Part shown: positions 28,557 through 33,492 of the stretch, piece after piece | Numbering within the stretch: position 1 is the stretch's first letter | Layout of the letters: the number at the start of each line of letters is the position of its first letter | Assembly: GCF_021654135.1 (NCBI RefSeq) | Contig: NZ_JAKGSD010000074.1 | Coordinates: 1 to 33,492, forward strand | DNA length: 33,492 bases | Direction of reading: 5' to 3' | DNA from: Amycolatopsis tucumanensis | GTDB lineage: Bacteria > Actinomycetota > Actinomycetes > Mycobacteriales > Pseudonocardiaceae | The notes under the pieces: model-generated | What the model saw: the letters and a program-made list of their open reading frames with translations, nothing else | Told to the model about the DNA's origin: nothing | Databases searched by the model: none | Position numbers and translations under genes: made by a program

Positions 28557-30587
28557 ATGACCAAGCACGCGGCCCCGCCTCCGGAGGGCGGGACGCCGAC
28601 CCCGACCGCGCCGCCGCGGCCCCCGTGGTGGCGGAACCTGCTGTGGCCGTTGGCCATCGCGGTGACGATCGCGCTGTGGATCCTGGTGCCCAAGGCGCAG
28701 GAGCCGACCAAGATGGATCTGACCTACTCGGACTTCCTCGCCGATATCGATTCCGGTCAGGTCAAGTCGGTCACGCTGGTCACCAGCGGGACGGCCACCG
28801 GCACTCTGATCAACGGGCACAACTTCACCACGGTCGTTCCCGCGCAGGCGGGTGCGCCGTTGCTGGATCGCTTGGAGAAGGCCAAGGTCGCCGTCTCGGC
28901 GTCCTCACCGTCGCCGTCGTTCGGCTCGCAGCTGCTCAACTGGGTGCTGATCCTGGCGCCCTTCCTGCTCATCATCTGGTTTTGGCGGCGGATGTCCACG
29001 GGTGCGATGGGCCACATGCAGGGCGCGATGGGGGTGGGCAAGTCGAAGGCGAAGGTGTTCGACGCCGAACGGCCCGACACCGCCTTCGCCGACGTCGCGG
29101 GGTATGAGGGCGTCAAGGCCGAGATCGCCGAGGTGGTCTCGTTCCTGCGCCAGCCCGAGCGCTACCACCGCGCCGGGGCGGCGGCACCCCGTGGGGTGCT
29201 GATGGTGGGCCCGCCGGGGACTGGCAAGACCCTGTTGGCGCGGGCGGTGGCCGGGGAGGCGAGTGTGCCGTTCTTCTCGGTGGCCGGCTCCAGTTTCGTG
29301 GAGATGTTCGTCGGTGTCGGCGCCGCCCGCGTGCGCGATCTTTTCGCCGAGGCCCGCAAACGCGCCCCGGCCATCGTGTTCGTCGACGAGATCGACGCCC
29401 TGGGCGGCCGACGCGGCGGCACCGGTGCGATGGTCGCCAACGACGAGCGCGAGCAAACCCTCAACCAGCTACTGTCCGAAATGGATGGATTCGACCCGTC
29501 GGAGGGCATCGTCGTGCTCGCCGCCACGAACCGGCCCGAGGTGCTCGACCCCGCGCTGCTGCGCCCGGGGCGCTTCGACCGGCAGGTCACCATCCCGCTG
29601 CCGACGTTGGCCGAGCGCGTCGCCATCCTGGGCGTGCACTGCCGCCGCAAACAGCTGGACGCCAGCGTCGATCTCGAGGTCGTCGCCCGCGGCACCCCTG
29701 GTTTCTCCGGGGCGGATCTGGCGAACTTGGCCAACGAGGCCGCGATCGTCGCCGTGCGCGACGGGCGTGAGGTGCTGACTGCGGACGACTTCGACACCGC
29801 CCGTGACCGGATCCTGCTTGGGCGGCGGGAGGGCTCCAACGCGCTGCTGCCGGAGGAGAAGCACGCGGTCGCGGTGCACGAGGCTGGGCATGCGCTGGTG
29901 GCCGCGCTCTCGCCGACCACCGACCCGGTGGCGAAGGTGACCATCCTGCCCGCGGGTCAGGCCCTGGGTGTGACCGAGCAGTTGCCGCTGGTGGAGCGCC
30001 ACCTCTACGGCGAGGACTACCTGCAGCAGACTCTCGCGGTGCGGCTGGGCGGGCGCGCCGCCGAACTGGTCGAGCTAGGCCAGGGCTCCTCCGGCGCGGC
30101 CAACGACCTGGCGCAGGCCACCGAGTTGGCCACGAAGATGGTGCGCGAGTTCGGGCTGTCCACCCAAGTCGGCCCGGTGGGCTACCCGCAGGGCGGGTCG
30201 GTGTTCCTTGGCGGCGGCGGGCCGGGGTTGTCCAGCCGCCCGTACGCCGAAGCGACCCAGGCGGCCATCGACGCCGACGTCGCCCGGCTGCTGCGCGAGG
30301 CCGAGGAGCGCGCCACCGACCTGCTGACCACCCACCGCGACGAGCTGCGCAGCCTGGTCGGGCTGCTGCTGGAACAGGAGACCGTGGACGGTGCCGCCGT
30401 CTACGCCCTGGTCGGGCAGAGCACCCCGGCGCAGCGGCTCGGTGCGGCCACGGTCGCACCCCGCCGGGCCGCCGCCCGCCCCCAGGCCGCCCTCGCACAC
30501 CACGACCACACCGATCCGACCGACACGGCGACCCCGCGCGTGCACCAGGTTTCGGCCGACGAGCCCGCCCACCCGAAGGAGAAGTGA
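28557..30587 (+). CDS. ftsH: ATP-dependent membrane zinc protease FtsH
   Basis: A 676-residue AAA+ protease that extracts and degrades membrane proteins. Two transmembrane helices (about residues 29-44 and 126-143) flank a small extracytoplasmic domain (LTYSDFLADIDSGQVKSVTL). The AAA module has Walker A GPPGTGKT (218-225), Walker B IVFVDEIDALGG and the SRH (ATNRPEVLDPALLRPGRFDR). The protease site is VHEAGHALVA with HEAGH at about 441-445. Between the second helix and the AAA core lies a Met/Gly-rich stretch (TGAMGHMQGAMGVGKSKAKV) in which FtsH normally has a conserved linker. ATG 28557 follows GGAGAGG. Actinomycetes usually have another housekeeping ftsH, so this may be an accessory copy. 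The P-type ATPase gene begins 2 bases after its stop. Confidence 0.92.
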   Translation: MTKHAAPPPEGGTPTPTAPPRPPWWRNLLWPLAIAVTIALWILVPKAQEPTKMDLTYSDFLADIDSGQVKSVTLVTSGTATGTLINGHNFTTVVPAQAGAPLLDRLEKAKVAVSASSPSPSFGSQLLNWVLILAPFLLIIWFWRRMSTGAMGHMQGAMGVGKSKAKVFDAERPDTAFADVAGYEGVKAEIAEVVSFLRQPERYHRAGAAAPRGVLMVGPPGTGKTLLARAVAGEASVPFFSVAGSSFVEMFVGVGAARVRDLFAEARKRAPAIVFVDEIDALGGRRGGTGAMVANDEREQTLNQLLSEMDGFDPSEGIVVLAATNRPEVLDPALLRPGRFDRQVTIPLPTLAERVAILGVHCRRKQLDASVDLEVVARGTPGFSGADLANLANEAAIVAVRDGREVLTADDFDTARDRILLGRREGSNALLPEEKHAVAVHEAGHALVAALSPTTDPVAKVTILPAGQALGVTEQLPLVERHLYGEDYLQQTLAVRLGGRAAELVELGQGSSGAANDLAQATELATKMVREFGLSTQVGPVGYPQGGSVFLGGGGPGLSSRPYAEATQAAIDADVARLLREAEERATDLLTTHRDELRSLVGLLLEQETVDGAAVYALVGQSTPAQRLGAATVAPRRAAARPQAALAHHDHTDPTDTATPRVHQVSADEPAHPKEK

Positions 30588-30589
30588 CA

Positions 30590-33055
30590 ATGCACGACCA
30601 CACTGGCCACCACCGCCACGCGGGTCGCCCCGCCAGCACCGTGGTGCTCGATGTTCGCGGGCTGCAGTGGGCCACCGAGCAGAACATCGTGACCGCGGTC
30701 CTGCGGCGACGCCCCGGAGTGCTGGATGTGGAGGCCAATCCGGTGGCACAGACCGCGACCGTGACGTTCGATCCAGCGCACACCTCGGTGGCCGAGCTGC
30801 GCGACTGGGTCCGGGACTGCGGCTACCACTGCGCCGGCCAGTCCGTGCCGGACCACCTGTGCGACCCCATGCACGAACCCGGCCGTCCCGGGCACGAGCA
30901 CCCTGAGCACGCCGGCCACGGTCCCGCCGCGCATGCGGGGCACGCCGAGGCCGAGACGTTGCGGTCCCCGCACGAGGCGATGGGCCACGGCGGGCACGCG
31001 GGCATGTCCATGGCCGCGATGGTCGCGGACATGCGCAACCGGTTCCTGGTCGCGCTGCTGTTCTCGATCCCGATCGTGCTGTGGTCGCCCATCGGCAGCG
31101 AGGTATTCGGCCTGAACCTGCCCACGCCCTTCGGCCTACGGCAGGACATCTGGGCACTGCTGCTGAGCCTGCCGGTGATCTTCTACTCCTCCTGGATCTT
31201 CTTCGACGGCGCCGTACGCGCGCTGCGCGCGCGGACCCTGGACATGATGGTGCTCGTCGCGGTCGCGGTCGGGTCCGGCTGGCTGTACTCGCTGGTGATC
31301 ACCCTGTCCGGGGGCGGGGAGGTGTTCTACGAGGCCGCCACCGTGCTGGCCTCCTTCGTGCTGCTGGGGCACTGGTTCGAGATGCGCGCCCGCGGCGGCG
31401 CCAACGACGCCATCCGCACCCTGCTCGATCTCGCCCCGCCCAAGGCCGTCGTGCTCCGCGACGGAGAGGAGGTCGAGAAACCCACCGCCGAGGTGGCGGT
31501 CGGAGACCTGCTGCTGGTGCGCCCGGGCACCAAGATCGCCGTCGACGGTCTGGTCGAGGACGGCGAAAGCGAGGTCGACGAGTCGATGGTCACTGGCGAA
31601 AGCCTCCCGGTGCACAAGGAACCCGGCACGGAGGTGATCGGCGCGACCATCAACGCCAACGGCACGCTCCGGGTGCGGGCCACGAAGGTCGGCGCCGACA
31701 CGGCGCTGGCGCAGATCGTGAAACTCGTGCAGGAAGCGCAGAACTCCAAGGCACCCGGGCAGAAGCTGGCCGACCGGGCCGCGTTCTGGCTCGTGTTCGT
31801 CGCCCTCATCGGCGGCGGGGCGACGCTGGCGACGTGGCTACTGACCGGGAGTGCGTTCTCCACCGCGATCCTGTTCGCCATCACCGTCGTCGTGATCACC
31901 TGCCCCGACGCACTCGGGCTGGCGACCCCGACCGCGATCATGGTCGGCACCGGGCTCGGCGCCAAACGCGGGGTGCTGTTCAAGAACGCCATCGCCCTGG
32001 AAACCTCCGCCCGCATCCAGGTCGTGGTGATGGACAAGACCGGCACCCTGACCAAGGGCGAGCCCGAGGTCACCGATGTCCTCACCGACGGCGCCGAAAC
32101 CGGGATCAGCGAGCCAGAGCTGCTGCGCCTGGTGGCCGCCGTGGAACGGGAATCCGAACACCCCCTGGCGGAGGCGATCGTGCGGCACACCGACGAGCGG
32201 GGCCTGAACTCATTGCGCGCGGAGCGGTTCGAGAATGTGCCCGGGCATGGCGCGATCGCCCATGTCGCGGGGCGCCGCGTGGTGGTGGGCAACCGGCGGC
32301 TGATCGAACGGGAAGGCATCGAGCTGGGGTCGCTGGCCGCCCGCCGTGACCAGCTGGCCGGCACCGGCCACACGGCGATCGTCGCCGCCATCGACGGGAC
32401 CGCCGTCGGCGTGATCGGCATCGCCGATGCGGCCCGTGACACCTCGGCGACCGCTGTGGCCGAGCTGCACGAGCTCGGGGTGGAGATCGTCATGCTCACC
32501 GGCGACAACCAGGCCACCGCCGAGCGCATCGCCCGCCAGCTCGGCATCGACACGGTGATCGCCGAAGTCCTGCCCGGCGACAAGGCCTCCAAGGTCGCCG
32601 AACTCCAGCAAGGTGGCCGCAAGGTCGCGATGGTCGGCGACGGCGTCAACGATGCCCCCGCGCTCGCTCAGGCCGACCTGGGTATCGCGATCGGCGCAGG
32701 AACGGACGTCGCCATCGAAACCGCCGACGTCGTGCTGATGCGCTCCGACCCGCTCGACGTGCCCACGGCGCTGCGGATCGGGCGCGGCACACTGCGGAAG
32801 ATGCGGCAGAACCTGGGCTGGGCCATCGGCTACAACACCATCGCCCTCCCGATCGCCGCAGGCGTGTTCGAACCCGCCTTCGGCCTGGTGCTGCGGCCGG
32901 AGATCGCGGCGCTGTCGATGTCCGGTTCGAGCCTGATCGTAGCGGTCAACGCGCTCGCGCTCAAGCGACTCCGGCTGCCGAGCGCCGCACCGGCACCGAC
33001 CCCCACGGCACCGACCACCGTGGCCGTGGGCGAGGTCGACCGGCGCGCGGCATGA
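30590..33055 (+). CDS. P1B-type heavy-metal-transporting ATPase with CPD motif
   Basis: An 821-residue cation pump. The N-terminal about 85 residues keep an HMA-like fold (STVVLDVRGLQWATEQNIVT) but have lost the CxxC pair. A His-rich linker follows (HEHPEHAGHGPAAHAGHAEA, then GHGGHAGMS). Eight hydrophobic segments are present. The actuator motif is MVTGESLPV, the phosphorylation site VVMDKTGTLTKG (D482) and the hinge MVGDGVNDAPAL. The helix 6 metal motif is ITCPDALGLATPTA (C438, P439, D440): CPC of CopA or CPH of CopB is replaced by CPD. Helix 7 has GYNTIALPI and helix 8 MSGSSLIVAVNALALK as in copper pumps. ATG 30590 follows AAGGAG at 8 bases and is preferred to GTG 30584. Cu, Ag or another soft metal is possible. 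Confidence 0.88.
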   Translation: MHDHTGHHRHAGRPASTVVLDVRGLQWATEQNIVTAVLRRRPGVLDVEANPVAQTATVTFDPAHTSVAELRDWVRDCGYHCAGQSVPDHLCDPMHEPGRPGHEHPEHAGHGPAAHAGHAEAETLRSPHEAMGHGGHAGMSMAAMVADMRNRFLVALLFSIPIVLWSPIGSEVFGLNLPTPFGLRQDIWALLLSLPVIFYSSWIFFDGAVRALRARTLDMMVLVAVAVGSGWLYSLVITLSGGGEVFYEAATVLASFVLLGHWFEMRARGGANDAIRTLLDLAPPKAVVLRDGEEVEKPTAEVAVGDLLLVRPGTKIAVDGLVEDGESEVDESMVTGESLPVHKEPGTEVIGATINANGTLRVRATKVGADTALAQIVKLVQEAQNSKAPGQKLADRAAFWLVFVALIGGGATLATWLLTGSAFSTAILFAITVVVITCPDALGLATPTAIMVGTGLGAKRGVLFKNAIALETSARIQVVVMDKTGTLTKGEPEVTDVLTDGAETGISEPELLRLVAAVERESEHPLAEAIVRHTDERGLNSLRAERFENVPGHGAIAHVAGRRVVVGNRRLIEREGIELGSLAARRDQLAGTGHTAIVAAIDGTAVGVIGIADAARDTSATAVAELHELGVEIVMLTGDNQATAERIARQLGIDTVIAEVLPGDKASKVAELQQGGRKVAMVGDGVNDAPALAQADLGIAIGAGTDVAIETADVVLMRSDPLDVPTALRIGRGTLRKMRQNLGWAIGYNTIALPIAAGVFEPAFGLVLRPEIAALSMSGSSLIVAVNALALKRLRLPSAAPAPTPTAPTTVAVGEVDRRAA

Positions 33056-33070
33056 GAAGGGGAGCCTGCC

Positions 33071-33259
33071 ATGGCCGACGACAACTACGACGTGATCATT
33101 CCCGGGGCAAGTTTCGCGGGGCTCGCCGCCGCCGGGCAACTCACCGACACCGGCCGAGTGCTGCTGGTCGACCACCGCCTGTCGATGAGAGGAGACCCCC
33201 GTCACCTAATGAATCTCGAACAGCCCGCTGGGACTGGTGCAGGCCTTCCCGTTACCTGA
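33071..33259 (+). pseudogene. N-terminal fragment of an FAD-dependent oxidoreductase
   Basis: After GGGGAGCCTGCC, ATG 33071 opens MADDNYDVIIPGASFAGLAA AG-type sequence: the dinucleotide-binding beta-alpha-beta of the geranylgeranyl reductase-like flavoproteins, with the strand ending RVLLVD at about residue 34. Similarity stops there, and the frame ends after 62 residues in unrelated sequence. A full protein of this family is roughly 300-400 residues, so the rest has been lost or replaced. The breakpoint lies near 33178, close to the inverted repeat starting at 33218. Confidence 0.6.
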
Positions 33260-33310
33260 CCCCGTTGAGGTCTTGAAAAAGAGCGGCGGCTCGGTCTGGG
33301 CGGGCTGTTC
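33218..33310. repeat. 11-bp inverted repeat flanking 71 bp
   Basis: GAACAGCCCGC (33218-33228) and GCGGGCTGTTC (33300-33310) are perfect inverted copies around 71 bases. No ORF or target-site duplication is evident. It lies directly after the flavoprotein breakpoint and may be the end structure of a small mobile element or a large hairpin. Confidence 0.45.
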
Positions 33311-33388
33311 ACTCCTGCTCGGCATCGCGGTAGGCCTTGCCCCTTTCTGGACTTGAGTCCTCACGGGAGACCGGTCGAGGCGATGTCG

Positions 33389-33488
33389 GCGGTGGTGGTC
33401 CGCCGCGCGAGTGCGATGCCTGAGCACCTCGGGGGCCTTCGAGCCCTCATGCAAGACCGGCGGGCTCGGCGTGTCGGACCACCACCGC
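33389..33488. repeat. 14-bp inverted repeat at the window end
   Basis: GCGGTGGTGGTCCG (33389-33402) pairs perfectly with CGGACCACCACCGC (33475-33488) across 72 bases. The spacing is almost the same as that of the preceding inverted repeat (71 bases). No gene is recognised in 33260-33492. Confidence 0.45.
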
Positions 33489-33492
33489 GATC

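Noticed and set aside
1..33492. CRISPR arrays, tRNA, rRNA and complete insertion sequences
   Set aside because: No repeated spacer pattern, cloverleaf-like segment, rRNA signature or transposase was seen on either strand.

Overview
The window is high-GC DNA (about 70 % G+C by eye). It uses GTG starts, strong AGGAGG ribosome binding sites, tight ATGA/TGATG gene overlaps and probable leaderless transcripts. Together with PspAA/PspAB, DUF6153, DUF305 and a BlaI/M56 pair, this points to a GC-rich actinomycete, most likely Pseudonocardiales-like (inference). No rRNA, tRNA, CRISPR array or complete insertion sequence was recognised.

Layout. (1) 1-3.7 kb: the 3' end of an unknown gene, then a minus-strand operon for a polar amino acid ABC importer (lipoprotein, permease, ATPase) ending in a class V aminotransferase/cysteine-desulfurase-fold enzyme. 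(2) 3.7-9.4 kb: an envelope and copper block with an M23 peptidase, small membrane proteins, a cupredoxin lipoprotein, an AhpD-like protein, a STAS protein, CopZ, and a BlaI-type repressor paired with an M56 membrane protease. (3) 9.5-14.6 kb: an MFS transporter coupled to a cysteine-synthase-fold enzyme, a His-rich secreted protein, a DUF305 lipoprotein with a Met-rich insert, a DUF6153 protein and a methyltransferase. (4) 14.7-15.9 kb: a badly decayed XRE/TPR regulator gene. (5) 15.9-19.6 kb: a compact minus-strand envelope-stress operon, pspA-pspAA-htpX-pspAB-unknown-dedA. (6) 19.8-24.2 kb: a plus-strand chain of small metal-type membrane or secreted proteins, two of them broken, then a CsoR/FrmR-family regulator and a two-gene ABC exporter. 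(7) 24.0-26.3 kb: a nitrilase-NUDIX fusion abutting a truncated EamA transporter. (8) 26.5-33.1 kb: a secreted helical protein, cytochrome b and a small membrane protein, followed by FtsH and a P1B-type ATPase with a CPD metal motif. (9) 33.1-33.5 kb: a broken flavoprotein fragment and two inverted repeats.

The most interesting regulatory signal is a repeated dyad, TACTA-N7-TAGTA. It occurs six times between 3.9 and 13.8 kb, in front of the M23 peptidase, the cupredoxin/membrane-protein pair, a small membrane protein, blaI itself and the methyltransferase, with one copy that has no evident target. I infer a local BlaI regulon of envelope and copper genes. A second dyad family (TACCC...GGGTA type, CsoR-like) lies in the copZ and ahpD-like promoters. 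The right half joins membrane proteostasis genes (PspA, HtpX, FtsH, DedA) to respiratory and metal-transport genes, which resembles a membrane-stress island. At least five broken genes show active decay and rearrangement.
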